DNA from: Strongyloides papillosus
Lineage: Eukaryota > Nematoda > Chromadorea > Rhabditida > Strongyloididae
Length of the DNA: 64,000 nucleotides
Assembly: GCA_005656395.1 (NCBI GenBank)
Contig: SRSI01000049.1
Span: 496,001 to 560,000, forward strand
Direction of reading: 5' to 3'
Shown here: positions 19,955 to 30,765 of the stretch, piece by piece
Numbering within the stretch: position 1 is the stretch's first letter
Layout: every line of letters starts with the position of its first letter
Program-made: the position numbers and the translations under genes
Notes under the pieces: generated by a model
Databases searched by the model: none
The model's input: the letters and a program-made list of their open reading frames with translations, nothing else
Told to the model about the DNA's origin: nothing

Positions 19955-22900
19955 GAACCATAAACAATATTTAATTCTCAAAAAAAATCAATGCATTGTT
20001 TTTCCATATCTATAACCGATATTCTGCATGATGTTAATTTTTATTGTACGTTATTATCATTTTCACAATACTCATGGTACTTTAACATTTAGAAATTCAG
20101 CCTAGGTATATATGTAGTTTGCAACATATAGGCATTTTTTGCCTTGCATCCTACGCTTCTCATTAATCTTAGTTGTTTATTGAGTTGTAACGTTGATTAA
20201 GATAAGTATAGTTGTGCACAACATAGGATAGAATTACTGAGACATTTTTTAAAACAATCAGGTACCATCAGAGTTACTAAGTAGAAGATACATTCTTGAG
20301 TATTACACTCTTTATCTACAAATGTTATATAATTCCGTTATTTGCTAAATTTCATATCATTTTTAGTTTTCGATATCAACATGTCGTTTAATTATCGTTC
20401 AAGTAGTTTACCTACAAAGCAAAATACTTCCCTCCACGTAAGTGGCGATGCTCACGCAAGTGAGACCAAGCCTGTCAACATAATGCTACAACCATCACAG
20501 GTTGTACCCATTATGTTACAAGCACGACCCCCAATCCACGAAAGTGGCGATCATCATGTTAGTGAAGTCTTTCCTAATCATGATACTACGTATGCTTCAA
20601 AAGCTACACCATCCAACAAGGTTGTCTCTTTTCAAGAGCATCCTAAACTATTGCCCAACGTGGACACGTCATTACCTGCTTTCAAGGGATGGCGTAATTT
20701 GTTCCACAAAGGCAGCACCTCTATATTATCTCAAGTTTCGCATTTGAGATTACCACGTCAGGTTGACGAAGCGAAACCAGGCCAAAATGGTATCCCATTG
20801 GCTGAGCAGTCGACTATTATGAAAACCGTTATTGCTGAATTGCTTAACGAACAGCAGCAAGTACTTGATACAGAGCCTCACAAGTACGATGCTCTCCGTG
20901 CCGAACAAACCAACCGGTTAACGGAGGTTTTGAAAGAATTACATATTAGTAGTGACTATTATGTTCCCGACTTACGAGCATCTTATACTCCCAAGAAAAG
21001 ATCAATTCGCACTGTTAGCGAATTGGAAAATGCTCTGTTATTAGCCCAAACAAAGAAAATGTTTGGTACATTTAAAGGAAAATCAATTAACGGTTATACC
21101 AATTTTATGCAACATTGCATTAATACACTCAATCTTTTAGCCCATAATAAGGATGAATTCCCGGTAATTGTTAAAATAGCAGCAAAGCTAGTCAATTACA
21201 TCATTCCTTCGGATAGCAAAATTGCTAATGCCCGAAACATCGCTGTTACCAAGAAAAGCACTGTCGATGGCTTTTCAGTTAGTTACAATTTTACATTGAC
21301 AGAAATATTAAATGATATAAAGGACATTCTGGCTAGGCAAGGTCTGCAAAGTTATGAAAACTTCTATGCCGTGCCTCCCATGAATGACGCATTAGATGTT
21401 TCCGCTCACGAAACTAAATTCTCTGAGTATATACGAAAAAAATTCTCGGTCACCAATCCTAATGCCTTTTTCCGGACTTCTAAGGATCTTAAAAGAGATC
21501 AATTAATGTTGTTTACAAAAGGGTTACATCCGTTGTTACGCCTTAACAACATTACCCCCAATCTGTATGAGTTGGAATATGATGATTTTGTTGCATCATA
21601 TATAGAAACTCAGATTAGAATGCAACCGGCAATTGATGTAATTCGGCGCCCTCATTTATCACGGGGAATGAAGCCTAATGCTAATAAAATACAGTCTTCT
21701 GATCGTAGATCTAGTCGTCATCCTAATAATTCTCATAGTAAGAATAATCACAATCACCAGCATACTTATAAAGGGAATAATAATAATACTTTTAACAACA
21801 ATAATAAAAACAAGTATAATAATCAGGCTAATACATCTAACGGTCACATATCACGTCAATTAACGAAACATGCCGATGTTCGTAGACCTAACACGACGTA
21901 TAATACAAACAAGGCTCCAACAGGTGGAACTACCAACCGCCGTGGAGACCATAAGACCTATCCTAAGAGTAAAAGCACCACTCGCTATTCACAGCAAAGT
22001 AAAATCAACAATGTACAGGCATCACATGACGATCGTACAGATGCACAATCCACTGGTAAACTTGATGGCATTGTCTATGATCTAAGTAATCTTGTCAAAG
22101 AGTTAAAACTTAACACATTGACTATTTGCATGTTAATACTAGCTTTTCTAATTCCATTCGGAGCATCAGCACCTATCGGTAAATGTAAGCTGGCTCCCTC
22201 ACAATATGGTGCTTATTACAATCAACGCGATTTTGGCGTTGACAATATGGTAAAAGTACATTATAAACAACTACTACCCAATTGTAAAATTGGGAGCATA
22301 ATAGAAAATAAAGGTATTAGAGTAAAAGATGTTTTTCTTGATTACCACTTCGATCTTGATAAGAAAATAACTACAATTGCCAATCCAAATTGTCATAATG
22401 TAAAAACTGTTCGCTTCGATAACAATAATAATGATTTTGTCGAAATATCAGACGACACAGTTGATTCATCTTCTATTCTTAAGAAGGTACATGCAGCCAT
22501 ATCAGATTATGAACAATCTTGTGAGCTTTCCAATATGGTAGCTCCAATTAAGGAAGCGCCCCCAAAGGTAATACAAAATGCCGCGACGGAAAAGGGTAAA
22601 ACACCCGCTTCCAGTAATACAAATAAGGCACCTGAAGCTACAACTACACTTCGTGCCAGCACACAAGATAAAACAGTTGTATCTAAAATAGAAGCTGAGT
22701 TACGTAATTGTGAGGCTAAATTGAAAAGCCAAACGAAGGAAGTCGAGAAATTAAAGAAGTCAGAACGCATTTTGGCAGACGATAAATCTAAAATACTCGA
22801 CGATATTAAGACAGTTACAACACATATAGAAGGCATACCTAATGCTTTAACGTTGACTATTCCTCCAATATCAATGAAGAAGGAACTTCAATCCCTCACC

Positions 22901-25900
22901 ACCGTGGTACAGTCGGTTATTGCGGGTGAGCGTCAGAAAGCTGCATTGCATGAACAGCAAATATCTTCTATCCGAGAGCTCGAAGACAAGTTATTAGAAT
23001 GTCAAAACGAGCGAAAAAAGTTGAAAAAGGAGCTGGAGTTAAAGAATAACGAACTTCACCTCCTCAAGGGTGATAATACTAAATGTATGAGCGATATGAA
23101 AATCGTGCAACAGTATGTAGATAAGACGATTGATGAGAGAGAGGAGCTTAACCAACTCCGTGCCTCAGCCTCGTCTTGTACCAAGAACACCAATGATCTG
23201 CAGCACTGTCTTCAGGACACGCTGCTGTTGAATAGTGAAGTTCAACTTCTTCATAAGCAAGTAAACGAGAAATCTACACAAACGGATAGTTTACAGAATG
23301 AAATCGACGAATTAACAGCTCGTATTACTTCCTTAAACGAACTATTAGAGTTGAAAAATAGTGAGTTAACTACCTTTCGTACTGACTATATGAAAAAGAC
23401 TGAACATCTGTCTACAATTGAAGCAATGGAATTCGATATTAAGGCATTACGCGTAGAATTGGCTTCCCTCAAAGATGTTCGCGAGCAATCACGTGAACTT
23501 AAAATACAATTGCATGATGCTCTACAACTGGCATCATCTAATATTGTCTGTAACACAACCACATCGGTTGATCAGGACAATGTATCTGTAAACAATGACA
23601 TTCCACAAGTTGTCACTAACGTTACTTGTGTAGATGCACCACAATCGTCCGTGCCTTGTGATGGCATAATGGAAAAGCATGAGATATGTTTGAACAGTAA
23701 TATTAACCTTAGGGTCGAGAATGCCCAATTAAAAGGACAATTACACGATGCCGTCAAGCAGACGGGGGATGTGCAGCAACATCCTGTTCCATCTAACCCA
23801 ATCACATATTACAGAATTCGTTGTTTGGACAACGATCCTGATATGTACACCTCGTTCATGAATTGGATTAAGTTGATACGCGATCAACAATTTGATACAG
23901 CTATTCATGAAATGCCAAACACAGTAGCAAGCGCAATGACTTTGATCGCTACCATCCTTACAAAGTACGGCTTTAATAAAGCCGCTAAAATGGTACAAGA
24001 TTTCCGATCTACAGATGCACCAAACAATACATTGTTTGTGAATGAACCATTGTTATCCACACATCATAATGACTTGCTGTTAGGAAATCCCATTCGTGTA
24101 TCACGGAATGGCGTAGTTAATAACATTGCTGTTGAAGATGCACCGTCTAAACTGCCTATCATTAAAATTCAATTCCCTTCATTTACGATGAATGCCCTAT
24201 TAGACACGGGTGCAAATATAAACGTCATATACAAGACAATTTATGACCAATTACCCAAAAATATAAAGTCTAACATTGTATCCAAAAGTAGTGGAGCACA
24301 GTTAGCAAACAATACAGTTATGAAGTTCTTAGGCTCCACGATAATAACCCTTAAAGTAAATAATAAAGTATCAAAAATTAAAACTCACGTTTCTGATACT
24401 ATTCCTCATGACATGGTAATCGGAATACCAGGTCTTCGAGCTATATATGGTAACGAATTAACTATCAACTTGGTTGATTCTAATTCTCATGAGGAGCAAT
24501 TTTTCACAGTTAAAACCATTGATAATATCACTATTCTTCCCATGACTACCAGAGTAGTACATGTCACACCTAACGTAAAAACCATGCATAACAAAGTGAA
24601 TTTCCTCTTCCAAAGTAATAACCATTGGAAAAGAGTAAATCACATAATGACTTATGACCAAATAGGTCCGGTAATTGATAACAGATACGCTGTTATTATA
24701 CAAAATAAGGGATATAATCCGGTAAATATACCCAGTAACACTGAAATCGGTAAACTCTTTTCAATTGAAGAGCTAGATGAAAATACTATTCGTATATCTG
24801 GAGAAGAGATAATTCCAGATGATGCTTATTGGGAGAATTCTCTTCCTAATTATCCGCATCCTCACCCACCTCTAACTAGAGAAAAGTTATTTGACTTGAT
24901 TGAATGGGAATCATGCGTGTTATCAGAAAAAAGTAAATCCCAATTAAAAGAGATAATATGGGAGAATAGAGAAGCTTTTTTCGAATATGACGGCATAATC
25001 GGGCTATATAATGGCCCAGAACGTCTTAATATAGAGCTATCTTCACATTCCTTGCCTCAACGTATCCGGCCAGGCCGCCGATCTAAAGAGGTAGAGGAGG
25101 AAATTGATAGACAAGTTCAAGATATGCTAGAAAAAGGTATGATTGAAGACAGTAGATCACCATACTTGTCTAGAGTTGTTCTTGTACGCAAGAAAGATTC
25201 AAAGTGGCGATTTGTTGTTGATTTTAGAGCTATCAATAAGTTAATAAAACAACAATCCCACATAATACCACGAATTGATCGTTTAACAGAAGAAGCTAGC
25301 GGTCATCGTTTCTACAGTGTATTTGATTTGAAACAAGGGTTTCACCAAATACCCCTTGATGAAGCTAGTAAACGTATTGCTGCATTCGTGACACATAGAG
25401 GAATATACCAGTATAAAGTTATGCCTATGGGCTGGACTGGTTCACCCGACAAATTCCAAGATATCATGGACAAAGTTCTTAGTGGTATTGACAATTGTTA
25501 CATATATCTCGATGATATATTGACATGCACTAACGACGAAGATGAACATCTGGAAAGGATTCATGATATCCTATCCCGTATTCGCTTATACAACATGAAA
25601 ATAACCCTTAATAAGTGCCAATTCGGTCAAAATTGTGCACATTATTTAGGCTTCGTGATTGATTTCGAAGGAATCCATCCTAATCCAGCTAAAGTCAAAG
25701 CAATATCTGATAAAACTGACCCTAAGAACGAGAAGGAACTTAAATCCTTCCTAGGTGCCGTCTCTTACTTTCGAAAGCACATTGACAATTTTTCAGCAAT
25801 AGCTGAACCTTTATATCGTGTCATTAATCATTTTCAATGGTCAGATGATCAGAAAAAGGCATTTCACAAAATGAAAGACGCACTTATCAATGCTGCTGTT

Positions 25901-26308
25901 CTGGCACCACCAGACCACACTATTCCATATACCATATTTACTGACGCCTCCTTTCAAGGATTAGGTGCAGCACTAACACAGAAGAGTAAACCTATAGCTT
26001 TTGCTTCGCGTTCTCTCAAACCGGCAGAAAAGAATTATCCGATTATTAAACTCGAGGCATTGGGGCTTGTCTATGCTCTCAAACAATTCCGACCTTATAT
26101 TTATGGTAAACACACAACGGTGGTTACGGATCATAAGCCTCTGTTAGCGCTGCTCAAAAACAAGGAGCTGACAGGTATTCTTCAGAGGTACCAAATGGCC
26201 ATAATGGAATATGATATTACTATAGTCTATGTTAAAGGAGCCGACAACAATGTTGCCGACGACCTTAGTAGAAATGAATTTAATGCTATCATAGCCAATG
26301 AATCTCTA

Positions 26309-26760
26309 CAGGGTGGCCCACCTAAAACTCCCCAGACATTTGCATATATATCTCCACGAATAGATAAGCTACAAACATGGTATTATAATCATTTTGTAGC
26401 TGAAATATATCCCATCCTAAATCTATTGACAATTTAACAAAATGTGGATTCTAGATGGAGTTATGGGCTTTTGAAATTTAGGTACATTTTTCAATTTTCA
26501 TCAACTGTAACTTTTTTATTTGGAAAGATTTTTTAATTATTGTTGCAGATTCTGAAAGAACAAAGTCTTTTGTACTAAATCCCAAAATTACGTAAAAATT
26601 GAAGTCAGGAAATTTTGTTTAATTTTTAAATAAAAGTTAAAAATCTTGAGTTTTGCCAAAAAATCGATGTTTTTTAAGAATAACATTTTAATCAGGTGAT
26701 TTTTAAACAATTTTCTTTAATATTCTGATAGCGTAAGCGAAGCTCTATCGAATGAGTATA
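26309..26760 (+). repeat. Left arm of foldback element
   Basis: Pairs with 27312-27763 over 452 bases with scattered mismatches. It contains a small internal hairpin, GATAGCG...CTCTATC (about 26728-26750), at its inner end. Confidence 0.9.
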
Positions 26761-27311
26761 TGACCGTTCTGAGTGATTGACTCTGAAAGAAGTTATGATT
26801 TGCCAAAGTCGACTTTTTGACACTTTCATTTGAAATTCAAAATACAAATAATACTTTCCCCGATCTTTACGGTATCCTAATAGCAATAATAGCACTACCT
26901 ATCCATATTAGTTTACAAATTATTACTTGTTTGTTCATAGATTGTCTAAAGAACTGAAATATTTTTTATCACCCAAATTCAAGAAAAAAGTAATTTTTCT
27001 AATATTTTCATACCTTTTACAATTATTTTATACTATTTTGTATAGATATTACTCTGTAAGAACAATTATAATATGTCTTTTAAATTTTTTGCACATCCAC
27101 TCATAATCTCATACCTTCTATTTTTAAAATATAAGCAAGTATTTATTAGATTAGAACAATATTTTAAATACTTTTGAAAACAAAACATAATCCCTACCCA
27201 AAAATTTGAAAAAGATTGACATATTTCCTTTTTTTACTAGAATTACTGTAAAAAAATGTCAATTTTTGACTATTCATAACATTCTTCAAACTCAATCAAA
27301 TTTATTGGTAC

Positions 27312-27763
27312 TATACTTATTTGATAGAGCTTTGCTTACTCTATCAGAATATTAGGAAACCTTTTTAAAAAATTACCTGATTAAAATGTTATTCATAAAA
27401 AAACATCGATTTTTTGGCAAAAGCTAAGATTTTTAACTTTTATTAAAAATTTAACATAGTTTCCGGACTTTAATTTCTACGTAATTTTGGGGGTTAGTAC
27501 AAAAGACTTTGTACTTTCAGAATCTGCAACAATTTTTAAAAAATCTTTCAAAATTAAAAAGTTACATTTAGTGAAAGTCGAAAAATGCACCTAAATTTCA
27601 AAAGCCCACTACCCCACCTAGAATTCACATTTTGTTGATTTGTCTATAGATTTAGAATGGGATATATCTCAGCTACAAAATAATTATAATGCCATGTTTG
27701 TAGCTTATCTATGCGTGGAGATATATATGCAAATGTCTGGGGAGTTTTAGATGGGCCACCCTG
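27312..27763 (-). repeat. Right arm of foldback element
   Basis: Reverse complement of the left arm. The inner end carries GATAGAGC...GCTTACTCTATC (about 27332-27354), a better-paired version of the small hairpin. Confidence 0.9.
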
Positions 27764-29024
27764 TATATGAGGATGCCTTCCCTATCATGAAGGACATCCG
27801 AGATAAACCATTTGAGATATCCCAATTTGCTAAGTTTCTTGACGACCAAGAAAAAGCTATTCTCCAAGACGATGGCATAATGATAACTATTAAAGGAAAA
27901 TCTCGCGTTTATGTCCCTCGAGTATTACGGGACGAACTGTTGCGAAGATTTCATGAACACCCCGACATTGGTCAACACTGGGGATATGCTAAACTAGCTG
28001 ATAAATTTTGTCTTATATTTTATTGGCCTAAGATGGCTAAGGACATGCAGCGAGTATGGCAAGATTGTGAGGTATGTTGGAGAACCAAACATCAACCTTC
28101 TAATCTTGTTCAAACAAACACACATTCAATTCCTCGACCAGCTGAAGTCTGGGAAACATTGAATGCCGATTATATACAACTTGAAGATAAGCTTCATGTT
28201 CTTGTTATTATCGACGAATACAGTCGCTTTGCTTATACTGCCATAACTAAAAAACAAGACCAGCACTCCACATTGGTACAACTAATGAAATGTTTCTCGA
28301 CTTTCGGTTATCCCAGAACACTTCGTACAGATGGTGGAGCATCTTTTATTGGCAATAAAGTTGAAAAGTACCTTCAGACAATGCATATCAAGCATTATAT
28401 TTCATCACCACATAACCACAAATCGAATGCGTTTGTAGAAAGATTCAATCGTACAATTCGTGAATCACTTCGTGCTCAAACAGAGTTAACTCCAATCGAA
28501 ACGGTTTATGCCTTAACCTATGCTTACAACCGTACTAAGCACATGTCCACAGGATATCCACCAAGTTACTTTGTTCTCAACACGGCTGATCGTGTATTAA
28601 AGGATATTCCTATGCATGGCATCACTAGCGGACTAACGGATGTTCTAAAATACGGTATGGAGAAGTATTCTGATACTCCAACTTCAGTTAGTCGTCAGGG
28701 TAAACATTTACTACCTGGTCACATCGTTATGAAACGAGTAATGCATAAGAAGTTGTCTCATACCTCTCACAAAAATCAAGACCAATTTGACGGTCCTTAC
28801 ACAATCATATCTCACGTACATGGAGACACATTTATCATTCGACGCTGCACTAAGGCAGGTCGTCTAACCGGAAAAGAAAAAAGGGTTACAGCGGACAGAT
28901 TTAAAATCGTTCCCGTACACCCATCTTAAGACGAGTACTCAAACAATTATAATGATTAACAAAGTTTTATTATACTATATATACGCTACAATATAAGCAT
29001 AAAATGAAATAATAAAACTGGAAA

Positions 29025-29450
29025 CTAGACATCTTGTGTATGTCTTATTCTGGATACACCAGAATTGTCTCCGAAACACAGAAAGTCCTCCTTTGTCTTG
29101 AAATACAGACTAGCTGGTCCACCAATAACATTTGGTCCACATTTGACACTATATGGCCTCTGCCAGCCTCGTATCTTTCCCAAGTTACATTGACATATAC
29201 GGGTGCAACATATTATTATCCTTATGCTACCAAGGAGTTGTACGTTTCTCATGTTTCCTCTATCACTTTGATGACCGTCTGAACCATCAAGAAGGTCACT
29301 ATCATCATCTCCATCAGTTAGATGTTCGTATGATTCTTCAAAGTTATCGCTGATATCTCCTACATCATTGCGATGTTCGACTGATTCATCAATAGTATCA
29401 CTGATAATACCTTCCCCACGTCCTTGATCGTCGGATTCAATATTGTCCAT
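29025..29450 (-). CDS. Antisense ORF in the retroelement 3' region (141 aa, unknown)
   Basis: The ATG at 29450 opens a 141-codon frame opposite to gag-pol. The first half is strongly acidic with an irregular repeating pattern of S-D, E-E/E-H and D-G-D-D. The second half has several Cys and Trp-Gln-Arg-Pro, and ends IRHTQDV. About 24 bases upstream (on this strand) is TATTTTAG, a good nematode splice acceptor, so a spliced message or an upstream exon is possible. It matches no family I recognise. It might be an accessory (env-like or regulatory) gene of the element or captured host sequence. The opposite strand has only an 82-codon frame here. Confidence 0.4.
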   Translation of the reverse strand: MDNIESDDQGRGEGIISDTIDESVEHRNDVGDISDNFEESYEHLTDGDDDSDLLDGSDGHQSDRGNMRNVQLLGSIRIIICCTRICQCNLGKIRGWQRPYSVKCGPNVIGGPASLYFKTKEDFLCFGDNSGVSRIRHTQDV

Positions 29451-29789
29451 TACTACAGTTTCACAGGAAATTAGCTAAAATAATGAAATTATTATTATTT
29501 AATAACAGATAATGTAGACGAATTAATTGTTACGTTAATATATAATCACAATGTGCACGCTACATAGCACCAATTTTTTGATGATGGCATATTTATATAC
29601 ACTTCGCTTAATATACTTTTATACGACTAAACCACAGATGTTTAGTCTGAAAAGGGGACAGACTGATAATGAAAAGTTTCATTAATCACTTAACAATTGC
29701 AACAAAAAGTACATAGTACTAACTATATTTCATTTGATCAAATAATAGCTGGACACAACCGACATAATCTCTAAAAATACGTTTAACAA
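29451..29789. other. Retroelement 3' noncoding segment
   Basis: AT-rich sequence between the antisense frame and the Gln-rich remnant. No frame or repeat was seen. Confidence 0.4.
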
Positions 29790-30240
29790 TTTCAAATATC
29801 ACGTCAAATTCAACAACAAGAGAATCATCAGCAACAACAAATCCAACAATAGCTTCAACAAATTCAACAACAACAACAACTCCAGCAACTGCGACAACAA
29901 CGTCAAAATCAACTACTAGTATCTAAAATTCAACTACAAGAGACTATACAAAAATTACATGAAGAACAAAAATTCCAAGAAAAACTTATTCTACAACAGA
30001 AAATAATTGAACCAGGGACTATTGGAAAAATTGTTAGTTGAGGAGGATAATCTTTTATCTGAACAACAAAAATTTATCCTAGATCAAAATAAAGTTATAG
30101 AACAACAATCTGATACTCCAACAACAATTTTGTACATACCATAACAAGGATCTGTTCAAACAATTAGCAATGTTTCAGCAAATATTTCTCATCAAAACAT
30201 TCCTAGTTTTCAAATTAATTCAACACTGTTTAATGACTAG
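29790..30240 (+). pseudogene. Gln-rich coding remnant inside the retroelement
   Basis: CAA-rich sequence that reads as Gln-rich, probably coiled-coil protein (IQQQ, RQQRQNQLL, LQETIQKLHEEQKFQEKL, then EEDNLLSEQQKFILDQNK). It has a stop near 29850, a shift near 30015 and stops near 30142 and 30238. The codon pattern (runs of CAA broken by CTA/GAA/AAA) looks like a decayed protein-coding exon rather than simple repeat. It could be a lost element gene or a captured host transcript. Confidence 0.5.
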
Positions 30241-30321
30241 CCTTTTCATACCATGAACTTTTGACTATCAATTCAAAAAGAAAAAAAACCTAGTTTACTT
30301 AATCCCTACCTGTATAAAACA

Positions 30322-30335
30322 GGCAGAAAAGGGGA
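30322..30335 (+). other. Polypurine tract
   Basis: GGCAGAAAAGGGGA lies directly before the 3' LTR, in the position used to prime plus-strand synthesis. Confidence 0.85.
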
Positions 30336-30473
30336 TGTAGGGTGGGACAACCCACCCTTTATAAAATAATATAAAAGAAAGATATACTTATAATATACAC
30401 ATTATTGTTAATCAGAGAGCTTTTAAAATAAATTTAATATATATTCCATCTACCTTTTATCAAACAGATTACA
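30336..30473 (+). repeat. 3' LTR (138 bp)
   Basis: Same length and, by eye, same sequence as 19805-19942, including the terminal hairpin. Followed by the AGAT duplication. Confidence 0.95.
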
Positions 30474-30610
30474 AGATAAAAGAAGCAATTAAAGAAATTG
30501 TTTATAAAGTTTTTGGTATCAAGCATACTCCGTCAATAACTAAAATAACGGAAATAAAAAGTATTTATGATAGTAAGAATCTTCGTAATAAAAATGTTAC
30601 TAAAACATGA
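30474..30610 (+). pseudogene. Severed exon-2 remainder of receptor copy 10
   Basis: Begins at the AGAT duplication and reads I-K-E-A-I-K-E-I-V-Y-K-V-F-G-I-K in the family frame to a TGA at 30608-30610. It has no promoter, start or acceptor of its own. Most similar to the exon 2 of copy 5 (10478), not to subtype B copies nearer in sequence to exon 1 of copy 10. Confidence 0.85.
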
Positions 30611-30765
30611 AATGATTTTCAATAGGAAATGTATTGTTAATTATCTTTTGAAATAAGAAAATTTGTTATAATGGATCTCCAATCTTTTCAAGAACGGATA
30701 TATCTCAGAAAAAAGGATAAAAATTACTTTACTTAATTTCTATGATAAAATAAAATATATCGTGA

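Larger units (their letters stand above)
26309..27763. mobile_element. Foldback (long-TIR) DNA element nested in pol, 1455 bp
   Basis: Ends are CAGGGTGGCCCA and its complement, flanked by TA (26307-26308 and 27764-27765). The two ends are 452-bp imperfect inverted repeats around a 551-bp centre, so a single strand could fold into a long hairpin. No transposase-like frame is present; the longest frames are short and lie in the arms. TA targeting suggests mobilisation by a Tc1/mariner-type enzyme. Confidence 0.92.
20381..28929 (+). pseudogene. Retroelement gag-pol reading frame, interrupted by a nested element
   Basis: The frame is open from 20342, but the first ATG is at 20381 (MSFNYRSS). Gag-like residues 1-570 end in a basic, Asn/His-rich stretch (about 430-560) that may serve as nucleocapsid; no CCHC knuckle was seen. 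Then come a hydrophobic segment (about 581-597), a Cys-containing stretch, and a long coiled coil (about 768-1050). The protease has LLDTGAN (Asp about 1275) and an IGIPG flap-like motif. The RT spans about 1557-1760 with YLDD (Asp about 1711). RNase H has Asp about 1855 (FTDAS) and VTDHKPL. A 1455-bp insertion follows codon 1976 (26308). Integrase resumes at 27766 in the same phase: HHCC zinc finger (H/H about 27955-27975, C/C about 28070), then D, D-35-E (NADYI, RTDGG, FVERFN), stop 28927-28929. As it stands translation ends inside the insert (26437), so no integrase is made from this copy. Confidence 0.93.
19805..30473 (+). mobile_element. Ty3/gypsy LTR retrotransposon, 10.67 kb, with nested insertion
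   Basis: Two 138-bp LTRs, identical by eye, bound the element. A 4-bp duplication AGAT flanks it (19801-19804 and 30474-30477). The order is LTR, PBS complementary to tRNA-Gln, gag-like region, protease, RT, RNase H, [nested foldback element], integrase, 1.4-kb 3' region, polypurine tract, LTR. The order RT-RNase H-integrase defines Ty3/gypsy. Without the nested insert it would be about 9.2 kb. Base composition is visibly richer in G and C than the surrounding worm DNA. Identical LTRs imply a recent insertion. Confidence 0.96.

Noticed and set aside
21659..22085. Several alternative-frame ORFs over the Asn/His-rich gag region
   Set aside because: By-products of low-complexity AAT/CAT codons in the true frame.
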